A DNA stretch of 32,998 nucleotides from DATBRG01 sp036560445 (GTDB taxonomy: Bacteria > Pseudomonadota > Gammaproteobacteria > Burkholderiales > Methylophilaceae), in NCBI GenBank assembly GCA_036560445.1, contig DATBRG010000016.1, positions 1-32,998 of the forward strand, given 5' to 3'. Shown here piece by piece: positions 24,529 through 31,985 of the stretch (the first letter of the stretch is position 1; each line of letters opens with the position of its first letter). The notes under the pieces are model-generated. The model was not told where the DNA came from. It worked only from the letters and a program-made list of their open reading frames with translations, and ran no database searches. The position numbers and the translations under genes are program-made.

Positions 24529-24798
24529 CTAGAGCAGCTTTTTGATGGTTTGCTCGTATTCCGGGAAATAATTGGCGATGACTGGCAGATCAAAGCGACG
24601 CAGTATGCTGGTATTGGATTCGCGTTCGAGCAGGAACCCGAAAGATAGCTCTATAAGCTTATCGACTGGGGTACGACCTTGAGTAAGCTTCTCAGCATAG
24701 CTGGTGGGCACTGTTACGAGGTGGGTGGTTGAGTTGCTACTCTGCACTGTCACTTCGAAAGTCAGTTCGTCCAGCTTTTTTACACTGATAGTTGGCAT
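24529..24798 (-). CDS. Small conserved-looking protein of unknown function
   Basis: An 89-residue soluble protein that I do not recognise. It has an alternating beta-like N-terminus (TISVKKLDELTFEVTVQSS), then a Thr/Val-rich strand (TTHLVTVPTSYAEKL) and an acidic-aromatic helical C-terminus. There is no signal peptide, membrane helix or cysteine. The phrase ELSFGFLLERE followed by NTSILRRFDLPVI could suit a small protein-binding fold. A perfect -10 TATAAT lies about 35 bases upstream, and codon use looks like its neighbours, which supports a real gene. The ribosome site is weak (GGGG). Confidence 0.65.
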   Translation of the reverse strand: MPTISVKKLDELTFEVTVQSSNSTTHLVTVPTSYAEKLTQGRTPVDKLIELSFGFLLERESNTSILRRFDLPVIANYFPEYEQTIKKLL

Positions 24799-24833
24799 CT
24801 GTACCCCGAGAAGTATTGGGTAATTCAGTGCGG

Positions 24834-24839
24834 ATTATA
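24834..24839 (-). promoter_or_regulatory. -10 element upstream of the 89-residue gene
   Basis: On the - strand a perfect TATAAT lies 35 bases before the ATG. No good -35 is visible at 16-18 bases; the best is CTGGCT (3 of 6). Confidence 0.4.
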
Positions 24840-24965
24840 GCTGTATTAAAACGGAAGCCAGTACTTTTGATGTAAAGCTGAGAAAACGAGAGAAACTTGT
24901 CTAAAAAGGATTAAAGCGAGATATGCCCTCAAGGCTTAACTAAGGGATTCTGAGCTGATGGCTGC

Positions 24966-25223
24966 TTAGTAGCTACGCCTTCTGGGCGTGAAAGCTGCTT
25001 TGGATTCAATATGTCGGAAAGTGATGCGGCCGTTATTGACATCGTAAGGTGAAAGTTCCAGGGTTACCTTGTCGCCAGCCAGAATGCGAATATGATTCTT
25101 GCGCATCTTGCCGCCAGTGTAGGCTACTAGCTGGTGGCCATTATCCAGGGTCACGCGAAAGCGCGAATCCGGCAATACCTCCATCACTACGCCATTCATT
25201 TCGATTAGTTCTTCTTTTGCCAA
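24966..25223 (-). CDS. infA: Translation initiation factor IF-1, TTG start
   Basis: S1/OB-fold factor that binds the ribosomal A site in initiation. The protein has 85 residues. The core is typical (GKMRKNHIRILAGDKVTLEL, then SPYDVNNGRITFR), with a 13-residue basic C-terminal extension (ESKAAFTPRRRSY) seen in betaproteobacterial long-form IF-1 paralogues. The start must be TTG at 25221-25223, because the family-conserved MAKEE begins there and GGAG lies 7 bases upstream; the next ATG (25197-25199) would remove eight conserved residues. It stands alone, away from ribosomal-protein genes, so it may be a second infA copy. Confidence 0.93.
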   Translation of the reverse strand: MAKEELIEMNGVVMEVLPDSRFRVTLDNGHQLVAYTGGKMRKNHIRILAGDKVTLELSPYDVNNGRITFRHIESKAAFTPRRRSY

Positions 25224-25350
25224 AACGTTGCTCCAATGTTGAGACCCTGTGAAGCGACCATAAAGCCTGAAGCACTGGTGAATCTTGGGAATAGTGAGGG
25301 AAGATATTTACAACGGACGGACTTACGAAGGCACTACCGATCGTGGCGGC

Positions 25351-25379
25351 AGTATAGACCTGCAGTGGTGATTAAGCAA
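25351..25379 (-). promoter_or_regulatory. Candidate promoter for infA
   Basis: On the - strand TATACT (25351-25356, 5 of 6) is preceded by TTGCTT (25374-25379, 3 of 6) at 17 bases. It would give a leader of about 120 bases. The 334-base gap between infA and the cold-shock gene (25224-25557) otherwise holds the divergent csp promoter and its leader; I see no gene in it. Confidence 0.4.
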
Positions 25380-25420
25380 TCAATCATTTCCCTAATTATG
25401 GTTAAAATTAATAGTATTGC

Positions 25421-25449
25421 TTGACACTAACGTGGTTTACCCGTACAAG
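25421..25449 (+). promoter_or_regulatory. Promoter and long leader of the cold-shock gene
   Basis: Perfect -35 TTGACA (25421-25426), a 17-base spacer and TACAAG (25444-25449, 4 of 6). Transcription from here gives a leader of about 100 bases before the ATG, rich in T and A runs. Long structured leaders are usual for cspA-type genes and suggest temperature-responsive mRNA control. Confidence 0.6.
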
Positions 25450-25557
25450 GCTACACAGGCGTTTGATTTTTTTAAATTTTTGAGTCCGTAAGGCTGGTTA
25501 GATTTTTAAAACCCAAACTTTTAGGGTGCCCCCTTATTTATGTATGAAGGTTAAGAT

Positions 25558-25761
25558 ATGGCAACAGGTATAGTGAAATGGTTTAATGATTCCAAGGGTT
25601 TTGGCTTCATTACTCCGGATGCAGGCGGCGATGATTTATTCGCACACTTCTCCGCAATCGTGGACAGTGGTTACAAGAGCCTGAAAGAGAATGAACGCGT
25701 GTCTTTTGACGTGACAGATGGACCTAAAGGTAAACAAGCTTCTAATATTCAGAAAGCCTAA
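25558..25761 (+). CDS. Cold-shock domain protein (CspA family)
   Basis: A 67-residue single cold-shock domain that binds single-stranded RNA and DNA and acts as an RNA chaperone. RNP1 is KGFGFI and RNP2 is DLFAHF; the start MATGIVKWFNDSKGFGFI is standard. The ribosome site is AAGG, 7 bases before the ATG. It has its own promoter, a leader of about 100 bases and a strong terminator after it, so it is monocistronic. Which paralogue it is cannot be told from sequence. Confidence 0.95.
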   Translation: MATGIVKWFNDSKGFGFITPDAGGDDLFAHFSAIVDSGYKSLKENERVSFDVTDGPKGKQASNIQKA

Positions 25762-25797
25762 TATTTCAGGAAGCAAGTAACTCAAAATTCCATAAAG

Positions 25798-25825
25798 AAA
25801 TGGCCCTTAATCGGGCCATTTTTTT
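25798..25825 (+). terminator. Rho-independent terminator after csp
   Basis: A 9-bp stem AAATGGCCC/GGGCCATTT with a 6-base loop is followed by a T run to 25825. It lies 37 bases after the cold-shock gene. On the other strand the hairpin is followed by ATTTCTTTA, so it may partly stop the convergent TPR operon too. Confidence 0.85.
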
Positions 25826-25840
25826 GCGGCTAAGATTTAT

Positions 25841-26521
25841 TTAGCCTAATTTATCTTTAACTTTTTCTAACACTTGCTGTACCTCGGCACGCCGCCCTTG
25901 GTCTGCATCTTCTCTGCCAATGCGTGGCGGAGCAGCTAAAGCTTTCTCCAGGTATTCTTTGGCCTTGGCATAATCACCCTGGCTATATAAAAAATCACCA
26001 TAAAAATAATTGGGGTCTATACCATCAGGATTAACCTTGATGGCCTTCTCCAGATAATTCTGCGCTTTATGCTTGTCACCAAACCCAATTGGCCAACCCG
26101 GTACCTTGTAATAGAGGCTGCCAAGTGAGGCATAGATGGAGCCGTTAAGCACGGTCGGGTCTATCTTCTCCGCACTTTCCAGTAAATTGCGTGCGGCTTT
26201 TGCCTTGTCCAGAGCACCCAGGCCTCCCACGAATTTGGCGTAACTACTCAGGATGATTCCCTCCCATACCATAGGTTCTGCACGGCCGGGATTGGCCGTG
26301 GTGATTTGATGCGCCTTAGCGGCCAAGTCTTTGAATGCAGTATCTTTCTGTTTTTCAGGCACCTGGTAATAGGCCTGTGCCCAGCCATGTTGCAGGCTGG
26401 CAATGTTTTCATCCAGAGTGTCAGCCATTGCTTCTTTATATATAAATACTTGTAATGCGCTCAGTACAAAAGCCGCTAATACCAAAGTCATTAAATCTTT
26501 AATTACTCTTGATTTATTCAC
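25841..26521 (-). CDS. Exported or membrane-anchored TPR-repeat protein
   Basis: A 226-residue protein with an N-terminal hydrophobic segment (about 8-32, signal peptide or anchor ending near EAMA-DTL) and tetratricopeptide-like repeats in about 75-225. The repeats read ARNLLESAEKIDPT, AQNYLEKAIKVNPDG and AKEYLEKALAAPP. It is predicted to work in the periplasm as a protein-interaction scaffold. The start is a GTG with AAGGAG 8 bases upstream. It is the last of a five-gene operon, 29 bases after the SDR gene, and may hold or export the pathway's enzymes or product. No catalytic motif is seen. Confidence 0.85.
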   Translation of the reverse strand: MNKSRVIKDLMTLVLAAFVLSALQVFIYKEAMADTLDENIASLQHGWAQAYYQVPEKQKDTAFKDLAAKAHQITTANPGRAEPMVWEGIILSSYAKFVGGLGALDKAKAARNLLESAEKIDPTVLNGSIYASLGSLYYKVPGWPIGFGDKHKAQNYLEKAIKVNPDGIDPNYFYGDFLYSQGDYAKAKEYLEKALAAPPRIGREDADQGRRAEVQQVLEKVKDKLG

Positions 26522-26550
26522 GATAAAACTCCTTATCTAGAAACGGCTAA

Positions 26551-27351
26551 TCAGCCTAAAACTGCAAAATCACGCATTTGGGTGTTTTGTTTACGCAGTG
26601 CGATATCCACTAAGCGGGGCAGCGCGCCATTGATGCGCACGAAGACACTCTCTGGCCAGCCGATGTAATAGTCTTTGCTACCTTTCTCGATCGCACGCAC
26701 AACATGCTTTGCCACTACTGATGGCTCGTCACTATTCATACCTACGACTTTTGCCATCTGGCTGACCAAGCCATCATTGAGCGGAGTTCTGGTGTAGCGC
26801 GGGGCAACATAAGTTACCTTTACCCCGGTATCTTGGAGTTCACGACGCAGCGCTTCCGAAAAGCCGCGCATAGCAAATTTACTGGCTGAATAATCTGTAA
26901 AATATGCAAAGCCGATACTGCCGAAGACTGAGCCAACATTAACGATAAGGCCATGACCTCGCTGTGTCATTTGCGGCAATAGTGCACGAGTAAGCTGCAT
27001 CGGAGCCATTACATTGATACGCCATAGGGTTTCGGCATTCTGCACAGGCTGGTCAGCAAATAAACCGAAACTGGCAATGCCCGCGCAGTTTAAGAGGATG
27101 TCTACACCACCCATGCAGGCAGCAGCTTGCTCCGCAAGTAAGTCCGGGCTGCCCGTTGCGGCCAGGTCGCAAACAATACTATGCGCTTTACCATTGCGCG
27201 TCCGTATTCCTTGCGTCAGTGATTCGAGTTTTTCGGTATTGCGATCTACCAGCGTCAGTTCTGCGCCTTTATCTGCTAGTGCCAAGGCTAGTTCACTGCC
27301 AATGCCTCCTGCTGCACCGGTGATTAAAATTCGTTGATTCAGGATATTCAT
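26551..27351 (-). CDS. Short-chain dehydrogenase/reductase
   Basis: Classical NAD(P)-binding SDR of 266 residues. It has TGAAGGIG (11-18) for the cofactor, VDRN (35-38), NCAG (88-91), and catalytic Ser141, Tyr154 and Lys158 (YSASK). The C-terminal tail (YYIGWPESVFVRINGALPRLVD) resembles SDRs acting on fatty-acyl or long-chain aldehyde/ketone substrates, but the substrate is not known. Its ATG overlaps the stop of the diiron-oxidase gene (ATGA), and GGAG lies 8 bases upstream. It is tightly coupled in the five-gene operon, where it could reduce or oxidise the product of the diiron enzyme. Confidence 0.92.
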   Translation of the reverse strand: MNILNQRILITGAAGGIGSELALALADKGAELTLVDRNTEKLESLTQGIRTRNGKAHSIVCDLAATGSPDLLAEQAAACMGGVDILLNCAGIASFGLFADQPVQNAETLWRINVMAPMQLTRALLPQMTQRGHGLIVNVGSVFGSIGFAYFTDYSASKFAMRGFSEALRRELQDTGVKVTYVAPRYTRTPLNDGLVSQMAKVVGMNSDEPSVVAKHVVRAIEKGSKDYYIGWPESVFVRINGALPRLVDIALRKQNTQMRDFAVLG

Positions 27352-28001
27352 TGCACTGACTCCAGACTCTTAAAAATATCACCATACAATCGGTATATCA
27401 CCTTGGCACAATGCACCAGACTGGATTTGTCATCAGCAGATTGCAGCTGGTTGACGAGATTACGGAAAAAACTCACATGTTCTAAATCCAGCGAGCCATG
27501 GCTATTAAGATATGTAAAGGCTTGCTTCGGTAGATTAAGTGATGCCATCAAAGTCTCGGCAGCATGGGTTGCGAGTTGAACACTTGTGCCTTCAAGTACA
27601 TGTATCATGCCCAAGAAGCCAACTGGATTACCGCGCGTGATAGTGTCGTAAGCATAGGCCACCATCAACTCTGTGGATAAGCCGGGTTTACCATGACGCA
27701 CAGACTCAGCATTTCCACCGCAAGCGACAATATCATTCAGAATCCACTCCTGATGCCCTAACTCTTCTTCGATATAGTGAGCCATTGCTTCGCGCAACCA
27801 CTCTTTATCGCTTGGCAGATTGGCGCCACAAGCCATGAGTAGCGGTACGGTATGTTTTACATGATGGTAGGCTTCGGTAAGAAAGCCGATGTACTGATTG
27901 CGTGTTACATCTCCTGTGAGCGCCTTACGGATAATCGGTATGGACTGAAGCTTCAGCTGTTCTGCCTGCGTGGCTTCTTGTAGATATTCAAAAAACGCCA
28001 T
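27348..28001 (-). CDS. Haem-oxygenase-like diiron oxidase (TenA/UndA-like)
   Basis: A 217-residue all-helical protein of the iron-containing redox enzyme family (haem-oxygenase-like diiron oxidase, HDO). Candidate metal ligands are Glu43, Glu80 and His83 (EEELGHQ), Glu137 (HVLEGTS), then His168, Asp172 and His175 in the HxxxDxxH of SHGSLDLEH. As I recall it, this spacing resembles the alkene-forming UndA, with an ExxH pair and then a Glu about 54 residues later. HDO enzymes oxidise fatty acids, amines or amino acids using O2. TenA thiaminase is excluded by lack of its Cys active site and by context. The start ATG at 28001 has GAGGA 8 bases upstream and overlaps the ligase gene by 14 bases; a longer in-frame start at 28058 is less likely. 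The substrate is unknown. Confidence 0.8.
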   Translation of the reverse strand: MAFFEYLQEATQAEQLKLQSIPIIRKALTGDVTRNQYIGFLTEAYHHVKHTVPLLMACGANLPSDKEWLREAMAHYIEEELGHQEWILNDIVACGGNAESVRHGKPGLSTELMVAYAYDTITRGNPVGFLGMIHVLEGTSVQLATHAAETLMASLNLPKQAFTYLNSHGSLDLEHVSFFRNLVNQLQSADDKSSLVHCAKVIYRLYGDIFKSLESVQ

Positions 28002-29484
28002 CTGCTTGTTCCTCGTAAAATTGGTCAATGGCTTCGCTGTAAGCAGACTTGATGGCATCTCGCTTCAATCGGCCATTACTCGTTAGCTGGCCGTTATCGG
28101 CTGTGAATGGTTTTGTAGCAGCAACCCATTGTGAGATGCGGGCATAGTCGGGAAGGTAGCGATTAGTTTCTTCGATTGCTGCCTCGACCGCTTTATCTGA
28201 GAAACCCGGACGCAACACGATAACCGCTGCATTAAATGGTCTTGCTTCACCGAATACGGCCACTTGTGCAATCGCAGGATGAAGATTAAGTTCAGTCTCT
28301 ACCCATTCCGGCGCAACATTGCGACCAAACGAGGTAATGAACATATTTTTCTTGCGTCCACGAAGGTATAAGAAACCTTCAACATCCAAATAGCCGATAT
28401 CCCCTGTTGGCCATGGTTGTGATGGTGGATCCTGCCCCAGATAGCCAAGGAATCCTGGATTTCCTAGCAAAATTTCGCCATCCTCGGCAAAGCTCAAGAT
28501 GTTATGTGGCAGAGGTTTCCCAACGCTGCCGCGGCGATTTGCTTCTGCCGTATTCAGTGCTACCACCGAGGCGCATTCAGACAGGCCATAGCCTTCATAG
28601 ACAGGGAGGCCTAGTTGTGCGGCCTGTTCAAGCAGGCTTTTTGATACCGGTGCGCCACCAACTGCCACAAAGCGCAGATGAGGCGGCATGGCTTTGCCAA
28701 ACTTGGCAGCCAAAATCATGGTATGCAGCATTTGTGGTGCCAGAATTACACTGGTTGCATCGAATGTATGCATTGCATTGATCATTTGCCCAGCATCCAG
28801 TTCTGCAGCGCCAAAAATCCCGACATTCCTCAAAGGCGGCAAACAAATATGTGCCCCTGCCAAAAGAGGAACATATATACCACCTATGTTCTCAAGAAGT
28901 GTGGACAAAGGTGTCAGGCACAGATGACGGTCTTCTGCAAAAGCTTGGCACGCACCCCGAAGTGAAACGGCAACCGCCTCAATTTGATCAGCAGCCAGAC
29001 AAACCCCTTTGGGTTCGGCAGTGGTGCCTGAGGTATAAGTAATTTTTAGCGTATCGGCGGGCAAAGGCTTGGCCGCTACATTTTGCAGGTAGATCAAATC
29101 CAAACCAGCTAGTTTCGTCCCGGATTCGCAATCAATCCCCGCTTCTTTCAATAAGTTTAATAATTGCTGGGGTCTATCAGTAAGTACAGCATCCAGGCCC
29201 GCATCAAAAATGACGTGTGTGAGCTGTGATGACGAGAAAAAAAGCGGCAAAGGTACTAAAGGGATATTGGCATTTAGTGCTGAAAGATCGCTCAATGCCC
29301 ATGCAATGCTGTTATCCGCATATAGGCCTAAAGCTCGCGGTTTTAGGTCATGCAATTGCCGAGTAGTTTCATCAATGGCAACAACAAGATCGCCATATGA
29401 CAGGGTTTTACTGTCGTTCTGGAACGCAACTCGTTGGGGATGCTGAAGCGCTGTGGCACGCAAGCAATTCATGATCAAACTCAT
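27988..29484 (-). CDS. AMP-dependent acyl ligase (acyl-CoA synthetase-like)
   Basis: ANL-superfamily adenylate-forming enzyme of 498 residues. It activates a carboxylic acid with ATP and passes the acyl group to CoA or another acceptor. Motifs: P-loop YTSGTTAEPKGV (about 150), YEGYGLSE, PTGDIGYLD, GRKKNMFITSFGRNVAPEWVE as the hinge, and C-terminal Lys474 in NGRLKRDAI. No carrier-protein gene is near, so CoA or direct transfer is favoured. Its ATG overlaps the stop of the T_hemolysin-like gene (ATGA) and AGGAG precedes it. The context with a GNAT-like protein, diiron oxidase and SDR suggests activation of a fatty acid for a small molecule. The acid is not known. Confidence 0.92.
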   Translation of the reverse strand: MSLIMNCLRATALQHPQRVAFQNDSKTLSYGDLVVAIDETTRQLHDLKPRALGLYADNSIAWALSDLSALNANIPLVPLPLFFSSSQLTHVIFDAGLDAVLTDRPQQLLNLLKEAGIDCESGTKLAGLDLIYLQNVAAKPLPADTLKITYTSGTTAEPKGVCLAADQIEAVAVSLRGACQAFAEDRHLCLTPLSTLLENIGGIYVPLLAGAHICLPPLRNVGIFGAAELDAGQMINAMHTFDATSVILAPQMLHTMILAAKFGKAMPPHLRFVAVGGAPVSKSLLEQAAQLGLPVYEGYGLSECASVVALNTAEANRRGSVGKPLPHNILSFAEDGEILLGNPGFLGYLGQDPPSQPWPTGDIGYLDVEGFLYLRGRKKNMFITSFGRNVAPEWVETELNLHPAIAQVAVFGEARPFNAAVIVLRPGFSDKAVEAAIEETNRYLPDYARISQWVAATKPFTADNGQLTSNGRLKRDAIKSAYSEAIDQFYEEQADGVF

Positions 29485-30191
29485 GCCTGCAAGTCTCCTT
29501 CTACACTGCTTATTCCGCCCCTCAATAGATTGGTAAGATCACGCTGCATCAGTAACGAGTGATAACCGTGTTCGATGTCGCCAGCCATGACCATCGGACT
29601 ATGGTCATAGTAGTTACCCCACATGGCGCGTTCATGTGCTGGCAGATGATGAATTGTTGCTTTGCCCAACTCGACTGGGCGTAAACCTAATCGATGGAAG
29701 CCATTACGTAGCGTAGGCGTCCCAGTAAACACTACCCACTTGTAACCTTCAGTTTTCAGCAGAGCTGTAACTGCGACAATTAGCCAACGTGCGGCGCCTG
29801 GGTAGAGTGTAGATAAATTGCCGACTTCGATTATCTCCTCTCGGCCTATAGCTACCCCCAATCGTTCTTGTAGGAGGCTTTCAATCGGCCTATTCAGATA
29901 GGTTTCGAGAAATAGGCGACCATCGATGGCTGCTCTGAGACCAATTGCCGCAATCATTTCATCATGTATGGTGCGTAGGCTTAATAACCGTGGCATGAAT
30001 ATGTTGATGCATGCACCGTGGGTTGCAGAAAAACGTTCGCGGATAAAATCTTCTACTTTATTTCTGTCTTGTGAGTTGTGCTCATTTAGATTAAAGAGTT
30101 GTGCCAAGCGCTGGTTGACGGAGTTGTGATTGTCTAGAGCGGAGTCCCCATAGAGTAAAGCGTCGGGACTATTAGGTTTTGATGCTGTCAT
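29481..30191 (-). CDS. Thermostable-hemolysin family protein, GNAT-like
   Basis: A 236-residue protein resembling the T_hemolysin (delta-VPH) family. The core has a GNAT/LuxI-like pattern: EIIEVGNLSTLYPGAARWLI, then VVFTGTPTLRNGFHRLGLRPVELG. This looks more like an N-acyltransferase than a pore-forming toxin; there is no signal peptide. The ATG at 30191 has AAGG 8 bases upstream (AAAGGTAACCTC), whereas an in-frame ATG at 30224 lacks a ribosome site. It is the first gene of the operon and overlaps the acyl ligase by 4 bases, so it may receive the acyl group the ligase activates. The family call is moderate; the catalytic role is inferred. Confidence 0.75.
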   Translation of the reverse strand: MTASKPNSPDALLYGDSALDNHNSVNQRLAQLFNLNEHNSQDRNKVEDFIRERFSATHGACINIFMPRLLSLRTIHDEMIAAIGLRAAIDGRLFLETYLNRPIESLLQERLGVAIGREEIIEVGNLSTLYPGAARWLIVAVTALLKTEGYKWVVFTGTPTLRNGFHRLGLRPVELGKATIHHLPAHERAMWGNYYDHSPMVMAGDIEHGYHSLLMQRDLTNLLRGGISSVEGDLQA

Positions 30192-30256
30192 GAGGTTACC
30201 TTTTGCATGATTATTTGAACTCATAAGCGCAAGGGTCGTGCCAGCAATATGTGGGT

Positions 30257-30280
30257 TTGCTTAATTAACAACGTAAGCAA
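30257..30280. promoter_or_regulatory. 24-bp dyad upstream of the T_hemolysin operon
   Basis: TTGCTTA (30257-30263) and TAAGCAA (30274-30280) are perfect inverted copies with a 10-base AT-rich spacer. The dyad ends 65 bases before the preferred start and lies in the 203-base gap downstream of the PBP-like gene. It looks like an operator for a dimeric regulator. I could not find a convincing sigma70 promoter next to it. Confidence 0.4.
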
Positions 30281-30394
30281 TTGATTTTAGTTAGCTATAT
30301 TCCAGAGTTTCGGTAAAAATTTCGATACTGTTGATTAAAAATAAACCTGCACGGATTGGTAATTGCGCAACCTTCACTCACAATTTTTGCAGGG

Positions 30395-30874
30395 TCATCG
30401 CGAGCAAGAGACTGAATTCGTATCCTCACTGATGCGGCCATTAGAGGTAATGACTAAGGCAATAGCAACGCGATTATTTACGCTGCAAAAAGGCACGTAA
30501 CCGATGGCACCTGGCGTTTCGATCACAAATCTTATGACGGCCTCTTCCGATGAGGCTACATAAGGTGGTGATATGCCATGGAAATACATGTCATTCCAGT
30601 ATTTTTCCAGGTCTTCAGGAGATGCTGCCAATACTGTCTGGGAGAAACTGTTACGGTAGGGATTGGAAGTAGGCAGGTTCACTGGTTGAACCTTGCTGCC
30701 ATCACTCCAGAATAGCTTTTTGCGTTTGAAGATCAGCGATAAATCCTCTTTCTTCAGTAGCTTAGTGTGGCTTGGCGACACGATAACGGCAATGGGTTCA
30801 TCTGCTGCAAGTGCAGTGAAGGTGAGCATCAGCACACCGAGAGCAAGCCAGCGCAGAGGGGTGATGAGATGCAT
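30395..30874 (-). CDS. Small periplasmic PBP-like (PstS-type) protein
   Basis: A 159-residue exported protein. The signal peptide is clear (hydrophobic 7-21, cleavage near ALA-ADEP). The rest resembles a single lobe of a phosphate-type substrate-binding fold: LSLIFKRKKLFWSDGSKVQPVNL, SFSQTVLAASPEDLEKYW and VIETPGAIGYVPF, a phrase common in PstS-like proteins. It is shorter than true PstS (about 320). The start overlaps the porin stop by one base (TGATG) without a ribosome site, so translation probably depends on reinitiation. It may bind a ligand for the porin or the divergent sensor. The ligand is unknown. Confidence 0.8.
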   Translation of the reverse strand: MHLITPLRWLALGVLMLTFTALAADEPIAVIVSPSHTKLLKKEDLSLIFKRKKLFWSDGSKVQPVNLPTSNPYRNSFSQTVLAASPEDLEKYWNDMYFHGISPPYVASSEEAVIRFVIETPGAIGYVPFCSVNNRVAIALVITSNGRISEDTNSVSCSR

Positions 30875-31914
30875 CAGAATAGGATAGAGAACGAGGCGTA
30901 TACCCCATTCGGTGCTTGCACATGGTTATTGGTCGCCCGGCTATATTCGGCCTTAAGAACTAAAGCCGGCGATAAGCGTAGAGCGACTCCCGCTAACCAG
31001 ATGTTGGTCGCTGCTACAGGGCCCGCCTGATCGTAGAACTCATAGCGCCCTATGGCATACCAACGCTCAGATATTGGAGCTACGCCCTGGATGTATAAAC
31101 CTTTTTCATCGGACTGGCTGCCGTTATCAGAAAATCGATACACGGCTTCCATGCTGACTTCATAGCGATTATGGGACCATAGGTAATCCAAGCCGAGTAA
31201 GTTCTTACGTTCGTTAATTGAGCTTTTCTGCTCAAAATTCGCATAAGACAAGCCAAGTTCACCATTGTTCGTTACTGGCAGGTTTACATGTAGCCCGTAG
31301 GCCTCTTCAAATGGATCAAGCTTCGGATCAGGCCGCCATTCTTCCCCTAGAGCGCTATAAACCGAGTAGTCAACTGCTTTACCCAGAACCGGAACCGTTC
31401 CATACAACATTCCACCAGTGACGTTGGTAGGGAAAGTGCGTTCAGTGATGAGAGGGCGATTAACTGTCCAGGTGAGAGGTGCCGCATGGATCACATTCCA
31501 GCGGCCAATAGGGGTCAGGAATTTGCCAGCACGGAAATTGAGGTTCTCAGAATAAAGATAATCGCCATATAGCCGTTCTAAAGCGAGATATCCATGTTTC
31601 GCAGTTAATCCTCTGCCTTCTTGAAAAACGGCAGGGTTTTCGAGAGCAATCTCAGAAAAGAGGCGTAGTTTGCCCTCACTTTCCCAATGTATGAACAAAC
31701 TCAAATTATTAATGCCGTAAGTTCTCTGAGCGATATCTTCATCTTCAGAGCCTATACTGGCGTAGCCGCCTAGCTTGAAACCGGTGCCTGGCACCTGCCA
31801 GCCTTTGCCCGGGCGATATTCTGAGTCTGTGCCAGGCTCATCCGCCCAAACAGCGCTATGAGCCCATAACAATAGCAAGGCTGTCAAAAACAGTGGTTTC
31901 GTCAGGGAGAACAT
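30874..31914 (-). CDS. Outer-membrane porin-like beta-barrel protein
   Basis: A 346-residue protein with a signal peptide (MFSLTKPLFLTALLLLWAHS, cleavage near VWA-DEP). Alternating amphipathic strands follow, as in FKLGGYASIG, NLSLFIHWESEGKLRLFSEI and ALRLSPALVLKAEYSRA, and the C-terminal residue is Phe, as usual for BAM-inserted barrels. The phrase NFRAGKFLTPIGRWN is typical of anion-type or benzoate-type porins. The start at 31914 is set by the signal peptide; an upstream ATG-like extension to 32004 would add a non-signal tail. It overlaps the PBP-like gene by one base and is divergent from a sensor. The substrate is unknown. Confidence 0.85.
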   Translation of the reverse strand: MFSLTKPLFLTALLLLWAHSAVWADEPGTDSEYRPGKGWQVPGTGFKLGGYASIGSEDEDIAQRTYGINNLSLFIHWESEGKLRLFSEIALENPAVFQEGRGLTAKHGYLALERLYGDYLYSENLNFRAGKFLTPIGRWNVIHAAPLTWTVNRPLITERTFPTNVTGGMLYGTVPVLGKAVDYSVYSALGEEWRPDPKLDPFEEAYGLHVNLPVTNNGELGLSYANFEQKSSINERKNLLGLDYLWSHNRYEVSMEAVYRFSDNGSQSDEKGLYIQGVAPISERWYAIGRYEFYDQAGPVAATNIWLAGVALRLSPALVLKAEYSRATNNHVQAPNGVYASFSILF

Positions 31915-31985
31915 GGTGTATACCCATATCGAAAAAAATGGATTGTGCCATATACTTGTGCGTCCAATTACAAAATGATTTCGCC

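Noticed and set aside
24911..24955. Possible infA terminator (CCCTTAG/TTGAGGG-type stem)
   Set aside because: Seven pairs with two wobbles and no following T run; too weak.
27348..28001. Thiaminase II / TenA in thiamine salvage
   Set aside because: No thi genes nearby, and the HxxxDxxH and ExxH ligand pattern points to a diiron oxidase instead.
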